Shown in pieces: positions 51,384 through 59,938 of a stretch of 64,000 bases of DNA. The notes under the pieces are model-generated. The model saw nothing but the letters and a program-made list of their open reading frames with translations, ran no database searches and was not told the DNA's origin. The stretch is taken from NCBI RefSeq assembly GCF_003001815.1, contig NZ_PVMZ01000023.1:62001-126000 (forward strand), given 5' to 3'. Both the position numbers and the translations under genes were made by a program. Numbering within the stretch: the stretch's first letter is position 1; each line of letters starts with the position of its first letter. The stretch is from Actinoplanes italicus. GTDB lineage: Bacteria; Actinomycetota; Actinomycetes; Mycobacteriales; Micromonosporaceae.

Positions 51384-53702
51384 TTGACCGACACCCAGCC
51401 GGGCCTGACCATGGCCGGCCACCTGCGCCGTGATCCGGTGCTTCGTGGCCTGCTCGGGTTCTTCCTGCTCGGGTGCGTGCTGTTCGTCCTGTTCGACGGG
51501 GATTCGCGGCGGCAGGCGCAGGTCTACTGGCTGTTCCAGGTGCCGCTGGACGCGGCGCTCGCCTACGGCGGCTGGCGGCTGCGGGGGCTCGCCCACGAGC
51601 GCTACCGCCGTTTCTGGTCGATGATCGCGTTCGCCGGCGCCTCGTTCACGGTCGGTGACACGTACCAATGCCTGCAGGTCCTGATCTCCTCCGGCGAGCC
51701 CTCGCTCACCGGGGGAAGCGTGCAGACCGTGCTGTTCGCCATCGGGATGAGCAGCAACGTCATCGCCTGCCTGATCTTCCCGCAGGGTCTGCGGACCGCC
51801 CGCGAGAAGTTCGTCTTCTGGCTGGACGCGACGACCGTGCTGGTCGGCGGCGGCGTGGTGGCCTGGTGCTTCGCGTTCAACCCGCTGAACGGCGACGGCA
51901 CCGACCGGGTCAACGCGAGCGTCACCGCGGCGCTCGTGCTGGTCGCGACGTTCTCGGCGACCAAGGTCGCGCTGATCAGGAACCCGCCGATGGCCCGGAT
52001 GGCGGCCTGGCCGATGGTCTCCGCCGCGATGGTCCAGGGCATCAGCACACTTCTACCAGGCGATTTTCAAACCCTTGATCATGCGTACGTGTACGCGATC
52101 CGTCTGCTGCCGAGTCTGCTGATCGCCGTCGGCCCGTGGATCCAGGTGATCGTGCTGCGGGTCGGCGATCCGCGCCACACCGCCAAGCGACGCCCCTACA
52201 GCCTGCTGCCGTACGGCATGATCGCCGTGACGTTCGTGGTCTTCCTGCTGATGCTGCCGTCTACCGCGTCGTCGCAGCTGGTCGGCGCCACCGCCGGTGT
52301 CGTCGTGATCACGTGCCTGGTGGCCGGGCGGCAGCTGGTCGCCTTCCACGACAACATGAACCTGATCACCCGCCTCGACGTGGCGCTCGGCGACCTGCGC
52401 GACCAGGAGGTGCAGCTGCGCGAGCAGGCGTCGTTCGACGGGCTGACCGGGCTCGCCAACCGCACCCACTTCAGCGCCGAGATCCCGCGCCTGCTCACCA
52501 CCGACTCGTCGCTGCTGGTGATCGACCTCGACGATTTCAAGACGGTCAACGACACGATGGGCCACGCCGCCGGAGACGCGCTGCTGGTCATCGTCGCCTC
52601 CCGGCTGCGTGACGCCGTCCGCTCGGGTGACCTGGTGTGCCGGCTCGGCGGTGACGAGTTCGCGGTGCTGCTGCCGGGAACCGGCCCCGACAGCGCCGCC
52701 GCGGTCGCCGGGCACCTCCTGCGCCGCCTCGCCGAGCCGATCGTGCTGCTCCAGCACACGCTCGTCACCCGTGCCAGCATCGGCATGACCGGCGCCCGGC
52801 CCGGTGACGACCCGTCCGCGCTGCTCAGCAACGCCGACATCGCCATGTACGAGGTCAAGCACCGCGGCAAGGGTACGTGGATCGCGTACACCGACGAGAT
52901 GGGCGCCCGGATCAGCGCCGAGGCGGTGCTGATCCGCGAACTCGACCGTGCCGTGGAGGGCGAGGAGTTTACCCTGCTCTACCAGCCGATCGTGCGGCTG
53001 TCCGACGGCGCGCTCACCGGCGTCGAGTCACTGATCCGCTGGAACCACCCGGCCCGTGGCACCGTGTCGCCGATCGAGTTCATCCCGGTCGCCGAACGTA
53101 CCGGTCAGATCGTCGCGGTCGGCCGCTGGGCGCTGCGCGAGGCCTGCCGGCAGGGCGCCGCCTGGATACGGGAGTTCCCGGACAGCCCACCACTGTCGGT
53201 CGGCGTGAACGTGGCCGGGCCGCAGCTGCGCGATGCGAACCTGGTCGCCGACGTCACGGCGGTCCTCGCCGAGACCGGCCTGCCCGCCGGCAGCCTCACC
53301 GTCGAGGTCACCGAGACCGCGGTCCTCGACGACGAGCAGTCGCACGCCACGATGATCGCCCTGCGGGCGCTCGGGGTGAAGCTGGCCCTCGACGACTTCG
53401 GCACCGCCGCGTCGTCGCTGGGCCTGCTGCTCACCTGCCCGGTGAACACCCTCAAGCTGGACCGCTCGTTCGTCGAGTCGATCACCACGGTGAGCCGGCA
53501 GGCGGCGGTCGCGACGGCGGTCAGCCAGATGGCGGCGGCGCTGGAGTTCGGGTCCGTGGCCGAGGGCATCGAGACCGAGGAGCAGCGGGACCTGCTGCGC
53601 GGGCTCGGCTACGAGTACGGCCAGGGCTATCTGTACTCCCGCCCGGTGCCACCGGACCGCATCAGCGAGCTGCGTGGCGCGTCCGTGCTCACCGGGGCGT
53701 GA
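51384..53702 (+). CDS. membrane GGDEF-EAL cyclic-di-GMP protein 1
   Basis: 772 residues from TTG 51384 (GGAGGGAG 8 bases upstream); ATG 51411 is an alternative. About nine membrane helices occupy residues 15-325. The GGDEF domain has an intact signature GGDEF (422-426) preceded by the inhibitory I-site RSGD five residues before. The EAL domain has ESLIRW in place of EALIRW, and keeps NVAGPQLRD, VEVTETAVLDD, LALDDFGTAASSL, LKLDRSF and AEGIETEEQ. It could both make and degrade c-di-GMP. The ESL variant still keeps the metal-binding Glu. It overlaps the convergent membrane gene by 14 bp. Confidence 0.9.
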   Translation: MTDTQPGLTMAGHLRRDPVLRGLLGFFLLGCVLFVLFDGDSRRQAQVYWLFQVPLDAALAYGGWRLRGLAHERYRRFWSMIAFAGASFTVGDTYQCLQVLISSGEPSLTGGSVQTVLFAIGMSSNVIACLIFPQGLRTAREKFVFWLDATTVLVGGGVVAWCFAFNPLNGDGTDRVNASVTAALVLVATFSATKVALIRNPPMARMAAWPMVSAAMVQGISTLLPGDFQTLDHAYVYAIRLLPSLLIAVGPWIQVIVLRVGDPRHTAKRRPYSLLPYGMIAVTFVVFLLMLPSTASSQLVGATAGVVVITCLVAGRQLVAFHDNMNLITRLDVALGDLRDQEVQLREQASFDGLTGLANRTHFSAEIPRLLTTDSSLLVIDLDDFKTVNDTMGHAAGDALLVIVASRLRDAVRSGDLVCRLGGDEFAVLLPGTGPDSAAAVAGHLLRRLAEPIVLLQHTLVTRASIGMTGARPGDDPSALLSNADIAMYEVKHRGKGTWIAYTDEMGARISAEAVLIRELDRAVEGEEFTLLYQPIVRLSDGALTGVESLIRWNHPARGTVSPIEFIPVAERTGQIVAVGRWALREACRQGAAWIREFPDSPPLSVGVNVAGPQLRDANLVADVTAVLAETGLPAGSLTVEVTETAVLDDEQSHATMIALRALGVKLALDDFGTAASSLGLLLTCPVNTLKLDRSFVESITTVSRQAAVATAVSQMAAALEFGSVAEGIETEEQRDLLRGLGYEYGQGYLYSRPVPPDRISELRGASVLTGA

Positions 53703-54141
53703 ACGTGGCCAGTGCGCAGATGATCAGGGCGGTGGCACTGAGCAGGCATCCAGCGGTGCGGATCACGTCGGCGGTTCGCAGCCTGCGGTAGGCCGACGGG
53801 GTGAAGCCGTCACGTTGCAGTCGCACGTGTGCGGGGATCGCCCCGCCGAACGTGGTGGCGAGCGCGGTGACACCGCCGGCCGCGACGAGCAGAGCGGCCC
53901 AGGCGGGAGCCGTGTCCGGTCGCAGGAACGGGAAGACCACCCAGGCCAGGAACGTAGGGAAGCCCGGCGCGATGATGACCGCTCGGATCCGCCTGTTGTA
54001 GCGGGCGTGATAGGCGACGAAGGCCTCCTTGGGCACGGAGGCGTACATCGGATAGCTCACCTGTGTCGTCATCAGCGAGACGCCGACGAAGTAGACGGCA
54101 AGCCCGGTGACGACGACGAGATAGACGTGTGCCTGATCCAC
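53689..54141 (-). CDS. integral membrane protein of unknown function
   Basis: 150 residues with four membrane helices (YLVVVTGLAVYFVGVSLMTT; IIAPGFPTFLAWVVFPFL; WAALLVAAGGVTALATTFGG; AGCLLSATALIICALATF) and a cytosolic loop PMYASVPKEAFVAYHARYNR. This resembles small DUF1772-like proteins. It is divergent from the TetR gene at 54227, which probably regulates it. Confidence 0.72.
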   Translation of the reverse strand: MDQAHVYLVVVTGLAVYFVGVSLMTTQVSYPMYASVPKEAFVAYHARYNRRIRAVIIAPGFPTFLAWVVFPFLRPDTAPAWAALLVAAGGVTALATTFGGAIPAHVRLQRDGFTPSAYRRLRTADVIRTAGCLLSATALIICALATFTPR

Positions 54142-54226
54142 GGTCCGCTCCTTCCGAGGCGCTCCTACGCGCGCCCGCCCCGTCCCGTTTGCGCTGCTGA
54201 CCGTACGACATGGTTATGGTTTCCGG

Positions 54227-54814
54227 GTGCCCCGCGTCTCCGAAGCTCACCTCGCCGCCCGCCGCCAGCAGATTCTCGACGCCGCGGCGCGGTGTTTCGT
54301 GCGCAACGGGTTCCATCAGACGTCCATGCAGGACGTGATCAAGGAGGCCGGGCTCTCGGTCGGCGCGTTCTACCGGTATTTCAAGAGCAAGAACGAGCTG
54401 ATCACGGCGATCGCGGGGGAGAAGATCTCGGCGGTCACCGGTGTGCTGGACGGTTTTCTCGAACTCGATCCGATGCCGCCCATCCCGGAGATCATGGACC
54501 GGCTCCTCGAACTCGTCGACCTCGCGTCGGTCGAGGACGGCACGGTGCGGATCGCCGTGCAGGTGTGGGGTGAGGCGGTGCACGATCCGGAGGTCGGCGC
54601 GCTGGTCGCGGAGATCTACGGCAGGGTGCGGGACCGGGCGGTGCGTACCGCCGAGCGAGCCCAGGCCGCCGGTCAGCTCCCGCCGGACGCCGATCCCGTC
54701 GGCATCGGGGCGGCCTTCTTCGGCCTGGTCCAGGGCTACATCCTGCAGCGGATCCTGCTCGGCGGCATCGACCGGCAGACCTACGTGAACGGTGTGCGCG
54801 CCCTGCTGGCCTGA
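54227..54814 (+). CDS. TetR-family transcriptional regulator
   Basis: 195 residues from GTG 54227. A TATGGT -10 box ends 6 bases before the start, so the transcript is probably leaderless. HTH: RRQQILDAAARCFVRNGFHQ, EAGLSVGAFYRYFKSKNELI; the C-terminal domain is of the common TetR type (AVQVWGEAVHDPEVGALVAE). It is divergent from a membrane protein gene, its likely target. Confidence 0.9.
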   Translation: MPRVSEAHLAARRQQILDAAARCFVRNGFHQTSMQDVIKEAGLSVGAFYRYFKSKNELITAIAGEKISAVTGVLDGFLELDPMPPIPEIMDRLLELVDLASVEDGTVRIAVQVWGEAVHDPEVGALVAEIYGRVRDRAVRTAERAQAAGQLPPDADPVGIGAAFFGLVQGYILQRILLGGIDRQTYVNGVRALLA

Positions 54815-54961
54815 CTCATCGGCTCATCGCCGGTCCCAGGAGATGCTCGAATCGCGAACGGGGTCACCGCCACGGTGAGCGCCGCGAGCGCGATTGCCGC
54901 CGCCGGCACGCCCACCGTCCCACGCTGCCCGGGTCAGTAGCAGCAGATATCAACGCCTTCG

Positions 54962-54975
54962 ATGACAGATGTCAT
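54962..54975. promoter_or_regulatory. palindrome ATGACA-GA-TGTCAT
   Basis: A perfect 14-bp inverted repeat in the gap 54815-55065, about 90 bp upstream of the -10 box for the cysE leader. It could be an operator for a sulfur or other regulator. Nothing else is supported in that gap. Confidence 0.4.
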
Positions 54976-55029
54976 GTGTCCTGCCGGGGTGCCGCGTGTC
55001 GGCCGAGGGTGACCGGGACCTTCGGCCCC

Positions 55030-55058
55030 TGAACGGCCCGCTGGAGATCGGCTAGCCT
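55030..55058 (+). promoter_or_regulatory. promoter of cysE leader
   Basis: TGAACG and TAGCCT are 17 bp apart (55030-55035, 55053-55058). Transcription would start about 7 bases later, at the ATG of the 28-codon leader, making a leaderless mRNA. Confidence 0.5.
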
Positions 55059-55065
55059 TGCCGTC

Positions 55066-55152
55066 ATGAGTGAGCGGGAGCGTGCGCGGCCGATGACGGA
55101 CCCGCACGTGCGCCGGGCCTTCGACGAGCGCTGTCCCAGCCAGCGCGACTGA
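55066..55152 (+). CDS. possible leaderless leader peptide upstream of cysE
   Basis: A 28-codon frame begins exactly where the promoter above predicts the transcript start. It reads MSERERARPMTDPHVRRAFD, with one Cys codon (UGU) six codons before the stop. The stop is 74 bp upstream of cysE. A short peptide with a Cys codon ahead of cysteine biosynthesis genes suggests cysteine-dependent attenuation, but a single Cys is weak evidence and no clear antiterminator pair was worked out. Confidence 0.4.
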   Translation: MSERERARPMTDPHVRRAFDERCPSQRD

Positions 55153-55226
55153 CGCCCCGCAGCCGACATCCGGCGTGGCCGGTGTGTCACGGTTGGCCCC
55201 GCCCGCTCACCACCTGAGGAAGTTCC

Positions 55227-55796
55227 GTGCTGGAAGACATCCGCGCCTACTGCCGGCGCGACCCCGCCCTGTACGGGATCAACGTGGCCGAGGTGCTGCT
55301 CTATCCCGGGCTCTGGGCGCTGTGGGGGCACCGGGTCGCGCACCTGCTGCACCGGGCGCGCATCCCGTTCCTGCCCCGGTTCCTGTCCCAGCTGATGCGG
55401 TTCCTCACCGGCATCGAGATCCACCCGGGGGCGGTGATCGGCAGGCGGCTCTTCATCGATCACGGCGCCGGGGTCGTCATCGGTGAGACCGCCCGGATCG
55501 GTGACGACGTCACGATGTACCACCAGGTCACCCTGGGCGGGCGCGGCTGGCAGCGGGACGCCAAGGGCAGCCGTCGTCACCCGGAGGTGGGTGACCGCGT
55601 CATGCTGGGGGTGGGCGCCACCGTGCTCGGACCGGTGCGCATCGGCGACGACGCCGAGATCGGAGCGCTCGCCCTGGTCCTGGCCGACGTGCCGGCCGGG
55701 GGACGCCTGCGCGCCCCGGCCGCCGAAACCGTTCCCGTCTCTGATACTCCGAACGTCACAGCAAACGCCGGCGCCAACCCAGGAGCGAGGAAATGA
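55227..55796 (+). CDS. cysE: serine O-acetyltransferase
   Basis: 189 residues; GTG 55227 with GAGGAAG 5 bases upstream. Makes O-acetyl-L-serine from serine and acetyl-CoA, the first step of cysteine synthesis. The left-handed beta-helix hexapeptide pattern is plain: GIEIHPGAVIGRRLFIDHGA, GVVIGETARIGDDVTMYHQV, TLGGRGWQRDAKGSRRHPEV, with the catalytic His in IDHG. The short N-terminal part fits the actinomycete/Bacillus EpsC-CysE type. The stop overlaps the cysK start (ATGA). Confidence 0.95.
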   Translation: MLEDIRAYCRRDPALYGINVAEVLLYPGLWALWGHRVAHLLHRARIPFLPRFLSQLMRFLTGIEIHPGAVIGRRLFIDHGAGVVIGETARIGDDVTMYHQVTLGGRGWQRDAKGSRRHPEVGDRVMLGVGATVLGPVRIGDDAEIGALALVLADVPAGGRLRAPAAETVPVSDTPNVTANAGANPGARK

Positions 55797-56713
55797 TCTA
55801 CAACGACGTCACCGAGCTGATCGGTCGTACCCCGATGGTGCGGCTGACCCGTTTCGAGCCCGGCCTGCCGGCCAAGCTGATCGCGAAGCTCGAGTCCGCC
55901 AACCCGGGCGGCAGCGTCAAGGACCGGATCGCGCTCGCCATGATCGAGGCGGCCGAGGCGACCGAGGAACTGCGTCCGGGGTCGGCGATCGTTGAGGCGA
56001 CCAGCGGGAACACCGGGATCGGGCTGGCGCTGGTGGCGGCCGCTCGCGGGTACAGCCTGACCCTGACGATGCCGGACAGCATGAGCGCCGAGCGGCGGGC
56101 GCTGCTTCTCGCGTACGGTGCGAAATTGGTCCTGACCCCCGCCTCTGAGGGAATGAAGGGCGCCGTCGCGAAGGCTCTGGAGATCGCTGAGGAGCAGCGG
56201 GCCTGGCTGCCCATGCAGTTCGACAACCCGGCAAATCCCGACATGCACCGGCGTACGACCGCGCTGGAGATCTGGAATGACACCGACGGGCAGATCGACC
56301 TGTTCATCGGCGGTGTCGGCACCGGTGGCACCCTGACCGGTGTCGGCCAGGTGCTCAAGGAGAAGCAGCCGGAGCTGCGGGTCTACGCGGTCGAGCCGGA
56401 CGAGTCGCCGGTGCTGTCCGGTGGCGAGTCGGGGCCGCACGGCATTCAGGGCATCGGCGCGGGCTTCGTGCCGGAGGTGCTCGACCCGACCATCTACGAC
56501 GAGGTGTTCCGGGTGACTGTGGAGCAGGCACGGGAGGCGGGACGGCAGGTCGCCCGTACCGAGGGAATCCTCGCGGGTGTTTCCAGTGGTGCCGCGCTGC
56601 ACGCCGCACGGGAGCTGGCGTGGCGGGCCGAGAACGTCGGCAAGACCATCGTGGTCGTCCTGCCGGACACCGGTGAGCGCTACCTGAGCACTCCGCTGTT
56701 CGCCTCGTCCTGA
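55793..56713 (+). CDS. cysK: O-acetylserine sulfhydrylase (cysteine synthase A)
   Basis: 306 residues. Converts O-acetylserine and sulfide to cysteine with PLP. Signatures: LESANPGGSVKDRIALAMIE (PLP lysine near residue 43), ATSGNTGIGLALVAAARGY (substrate loop), GGVGTGGTLTGVGQVL (phosphate-binding loop), GIQGIGAGFVP, and SSGAALHAA. All key residues are present. It is coupled to cysE by a 4-bp overlap; the two enzymes form the classic cysteine synthase complex. Confidence 0.96.
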   Translation: MIYNDVTELIGRTPMVRLTRFEPGLPAKLIAKLESANPGGSVKDRIALAMIEAAEATEELRPGSAIVEATSGNTGIGLALVAAARGYSLTLTMPDSMSAERRALLLAYGAKLVLTPASEGMKGAVAKALEIAEEQRAWLPMQFDNPANPDMHRRTTALEIWNDTDGQIDLFIGGVGTGGTLTGVGQVLKEKQPELRVYAVEPDESPVLSGGESGPHGIQGIGAGFVPEVLDPTIYDEVFRVTVEQAREAGRQVARTEGILAGVSSGAALHAARELAWRAENVGKTIVVVLPDTGERYLSTPLFASS

Positions 56714-56757
56714 TGTGGGGCGGTGCGTCCCGGCGCGAGCCGGGACACACCGTTCGA

Positions 56758-57261
56758 TCAGTACTTGACGGTGACGCCGACCTTCTTGCAGGCGGCGTTG
56801 AACGCGGCGCCGGTCTTCGCCGACTCCGGGGTGTCGAGCGCGGTCGTCGGGTCCTTGGCCTCGGCGGCCTTCAGCGACTGCGCGGCGATGTCCTGCATGC
56901 CCTTGGCGACCTCACTGGTACCGCCCTCGGCGGCCTTGTTGAGGCTGTTGGCCAGGTCCTTCAGCATCGCCGAGGCGTCGGCCGGAGGGATGTCACCGCT
57001 CGGGTTCGCCTGGATGAGCGTGGTCAGGGCCTTGCTCATGGCGTCGCTGGCCTTGCCTGCCTCCTGGCACAGCTCCTTGTCGGAGAGCGCGGCGGCGGCC
57101 GGAGCGGTGCTGGTCTCCGGGGCGGCGGCGGCCGTCGTGGTGGCGGCCGCGGCCGGCTTGTCGGCGGTGGTCGTGGTGGCCGGCTCGTCGGAGCAGGCGG
57201 TCAGTCCCATAAGAGAAACGCCGGCGAGCACGGCGGTGGCAAGACGCAAAGTGATCTTCAC
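56758..57261 (-). CDS. lipoprotein
   Basis: 167 residues from GTG 57261. Lipobox LTAC (LAGVSLMGLTACSD), a Thr/Ala/Pro-rich low-complexity linker (residues 25-60), then a helical domain of about 105 residues (LSDKELCQEAGKASDAMSKA; GAAFNAACKKVGVTVKY) with two cysteines. The domain resembles helical surface lipoproteins but I cannot name a family. Convergent with cysK. Confidence 0.78.
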   Translation of the reverse strand: MKITLRLATAVLAGVSLMGLTACSDEPATTTTADKPAAAATTTAAAAPETSTAPAAAALSDKELCQEAGKASDAMSKALTTLIQANPSGDIPPADASAMLKDLANSLNKAAEGGTSEVAKGMQDIAAQSLKAAEAKDPTTALDTPESAKTGAAFNAACKKVGVTVKY

Positions 57262-57401
57262 GGGCCGTGACGGTAGTCGATCATCCGTACGACGATCAAG
57301 TTGGTTCCTCCTCACAACGCCTTGGTCACGACCCCGCCGCCAGTCTGGTTCGGACGGCCGGCGTGGAGCACGATCGATCACACGATCGATACGGGGGTGT
57401 C

Positions 57402-58535
57402 GTGCGGAACACGTGGAGAAGGCTCGCGGGTGTGCTCGTCCTGGCACTCCTCGCAACGATGACGGCCGCTTGCGAACCGGTGTCGCAGGCACGTCCGTAC
57501 TATCCCGGGCTCGCCCGGATCGGCGACTCCTACCAGCTCTTCATGCCGTTGTGCCCCACCGACGGCCTCCTCGAGGTGACGGTTCGCGATGGGCAGGCGG
57601 CCGGGAAGGCACCCGCCTGGTGGCGGGTGACAGGCGTGAAGGATCAGGCCGGCCTGAGTGAGTTCCTGGTGCTCGGCGATGACGGCCCGTTCCTCGAGAC
57701 CACCGGCAAGGCCGCCGCCCGGCCGCCGGTGCCCGCCGAGATCGTGGTGGAACTGCGTCAATCCGACCGTGGCGGCGCCAGCGACGTGAACACGCTCTAT
57801 GTCAAGCTGGCCGCCGTCCCGTCGTACCCGCGGGGCGCCGACATCCGGACGATCCGTTACACCACGGGGACCATCTCCTCCGACGGCGACCTGGCCACAC
57901 CGGAGGAGATGCGGCAGCGGTCCGAGTGCGCGATCGGCGGGCCGAATCCCGGCGCCGCGCCCCGCCTCCAGCCGGCCACCTCGCTGCGACCCGGCGCCTA
58001 CGACCGGGTCAAGAAGGCCACGCTCAACACCGACGCGGTCACCTGGATGAACGTGTACTCCGCCGCCCGGCCCGACGAGGACATCGCCTCGCACGTCTGC
58101 GACAACGGCCCGGCGGACGGCGCGATCGTCGCGGCCCTCGGACGTGGCGTGAGCTGGCAGGGCAAGACGGACGACGGAGCCTGGGACTGGCGACGGTTCA
58201 TCTGGAACTACGTCGGCGCCTACGGCACGATCAGCGCGGCCGACGCCATCGGGCAGGTCGACGCCAAGCTGGGGTGCGGTCACTACCCCAGGGGTGACAT
58301 CGAGATCACCAGGGTGGGCCGCGTCGGTCTGCCCCCGCTGCCTGGCGTCGATCGGCAGCTGCTCTTCTGCGAGCGGGGCGAGCAGCAGGACGAAGAGGTC
58401 GCCTTCTGCACCCTGCTGCTCGCCCGCCGCGACATCCTGAGCCGCGTCGTCGTCAAGGCGCCCACCGAGGACGAGGCACTGACCAGCGCCCGGGCCCTCA
58501 CCGGCGACGCAGCGGAGGCTCTCGCCCGCACCTAG
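57402..58535 (+). CDS. lipoprotein of unknown function
   Basis: 377 residues from GTG 57402 with GGGGG upstream. Lipobox TAAC (VLVLALLATMTAACEP). The mature protein has a beta-rich N-terminal half (YQLFMPLCPTDGLLEVTVRD; PAEIVVELRQSDRGGASDVN) and a second half with several cysteines (DIASHVCDNG, LGCGHYP, LLFCERGEQQ, VAFCTLLLA). No family recognised. It is divergent from the other lipoprotein across 140 bp. Confidence 0.75.
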   Translation: MRNTWRRLAGVLVLALLATMTAACEPVSQARPYYPGLARIGDSYQLFMPLCPTDGLLEVTVRDGQAAGKAPAWWRVTGVKDQAGLSEFLVLGDDGPFLETTGKAAARPPVPAEIVVELRQSDRGGASDVNTLYVKLAAVPSYPRGADIRTIRYTTGTISSDGDLATPEEMRQRSECAIGGPNPGAAPRLQPATSLRPGAYDRVKKATLNTDAVTWMNVYSAARPDEDIASHVCDNGPADGAIVAALGRGVSWQGKTDDGAWDWRRFIWNYVGAYGTISAADAIGQVDAKLGCGHYPRGDIEITRVGRVGLPPLPGVDRQLLFCERGEQQDEEVAFCTLLLARRDILSRVVVKAPTEDEALTSARALTGDAAEALART

Positions 58536-58599
58536 GGTCTGCATCGGAAGATGGACAGATGTGTTGAGCTGCCGGAACGGGCGCCGCTAGCGTCGCGCC

Positions 58600-59433
58600 A
58601 TGCCACAGGTCACTCTGTCCGCCGGCACCCTCGAATACTCCGACACCGGCGGTGACGGTCCCGCCCTGGTCTTCCTGTCCGGGCTGTTCGTCGGCGGGTC
58701 CCTGTGGCGCCACGTCGTCGCCGACCTGCGGCGGGACCACCGCTGTGTCGTACCGGAGATGCCCCTCGGCGCCCACCGGATCGCGATGAACCCGGCCGCC
58801 GACCTCAGCGCCCGCGGCCTGGCCGCCCTCGTCGAGGAGTTTCTGCAGGCCCTGGACCTGCAGGCGGTCACCCTCATCGGCTGCGACTGGGGCGGCGCGC
58901 AGCTGGTCGCGGCTCACGGCCACGCCGGGCGCGTCGCCCGCCTCGTCCTGTTGCCGCAGGAGGCGTTCGAGAACTACCCGCCCGGACTTCCGGGCAGGAT
59001 GGCCGCGGCGGCGGCAAGGGTTCCGGCCGGCGTCACTCTCGCTCTACAGACTTTGCGGGTACGGAGTCTGAGGCGCGCACCGATCAACTTCGGACTCATG
59101 TCGAAACGCCCCGTCCCCGACGAGGTGATGGACACCTGGCTCGCCCCCGCGCTCGGCTCCGCCGCGATCCGGCGCGACGTGGTGAGATTCCTGCGCGCCA
59201 CCCGCCGCGGCGAATACGTCGAGGCAGCCCGTGCCCTGAGCACGTTCGACCGCCCCGCCCTGGTGATGTGGGCGCCGGAGTGCCGGATGATGCGCCCCGG
59301 CTTCGGCGCCCGGCTCACCGAGGCGCTGCCGCAGGGCCGCCTCGTGCACGTGCCGGACAGCTTCACCCTCGTCCCGGAGGACCAGCCGGTCCTGTGCGCC
59401 ACCGAGATCCGGGCGTTCCTGGCGACCAGTTGA
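58600..59433 (+). CDS. alpha/beta hydrolase, probably lacking the catalytic His
   Basis: 277 residues. A promoter TTGAGC-18-TAGCGT ends 6 bases before ATG 58600, so the mRNA is probably leaderless. The fold is an alpha/beta hydrolase of the haloalkane dehalogenase/epoxide hydrolase branch: nucleophile elbow GCDWGG with Asp 96 instead of Ser, and PALVFLSGLFVGGSLWRHVV around the oxyanion loop. Where relatives have D-x-G-H, the sequence reads PDSFTLVPEDQ, so Thr 256 stands where His is expected. Either another His acts, or the enzyme has lost its normal chemistry. Confidence 0.8.
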   Translation: MPQVTLSAGTLEYSDTGGDGPALVFLSGLFVGGSLWRHVVADLRRDHRCVVPEMPLGAHRIAMNPAADLSARGLAALVEEFLQALDLQAVTLIGCDWGGAQLVAAHGHAGRVARLVLLPQEAFENYPPGLPGRMAAAAARVPAGVTLALQTLRVRSLRRAPINFGLMSKRPVPDEVMDTWLAPALGSAAIRRDVVRFLRATRRGEYVEAARALSTFDRPALVMWAPECRMMRPGFGARLTEALPQGRLVHVPDSFTLVPEDQPVLCATEIRAFLATS

Positions 59434-59491
59434 CTCCCCGTTCCGTCAACAGGTGGACAGGTATTGATCGACGTGCACGACGCGACGAGCA

Positions 59492-59881
59492 TTGGCTGTC
59501 GTGCACGACGACTTCTACACGACCCTCAGCCAGGTCCTCGGTGTACTGGTGCTGTCCCTGATGTGGGACTCCCAGTACCTGCAGCGACTCGCCCGCCAGG
59601 AACGACCCCGCCGACAGGCCGGCACCCACGGCGTCTGGTTCTGGACCAAGCCCCGGGTACGGATCTACTCCCTGATGGTCGCGGCCGCGCTGATCGGTGG
59701 GATAGGGGCCGCGATGAGCGTGCTCGGCGGCTTCCTGAAGGACACCGCGCCGCTGCGGATCACCCTGATCGCCGTCCTCGCCCTCGGGCTGGTCACCCTG
59801 CTGACCCGTCTGAGCAGCGACATCATCACCGCCACCCGCGCCACAGCCGCCACACCCGTGATCCCGCCACCGGAAGACTGA
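59492..59881 (+). CDS. small integral membrane protein
   Basis: 126-129 residues; TTG 59492 or GTG 59501. Three membrane helices (LSQVLGVLVLSLMWDSQYL; IYSLMVAAALIGGIGAAMSV; LITLIAVLALGLVTLLTRL-like) with a basic loop (QRLARQERPRRQAGTHGVWF). No family recognised. It lies 58 bp upstream of the GGDEF-EAL gene on the same strand and may share its transcript. Confidence 0.65.
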   Translation: MAVVHDDFYTTLSQVLGVLVLSLMWDSQYLQRLARQERPRRQAGTHGVWFWTKPRVRIYSLMVAAALIGGIGAAMSVLGGFLKDTAPLRITLIAVLALGLVTLLTRLSSDIITATRATAATPVIPPPED

Positions 59882-59938
59882 CGTCGGTATCGCTCAGTTG
59901 AGCCCGGTTCCGGCCGATCTGGGTGCCGGAGGACACCG

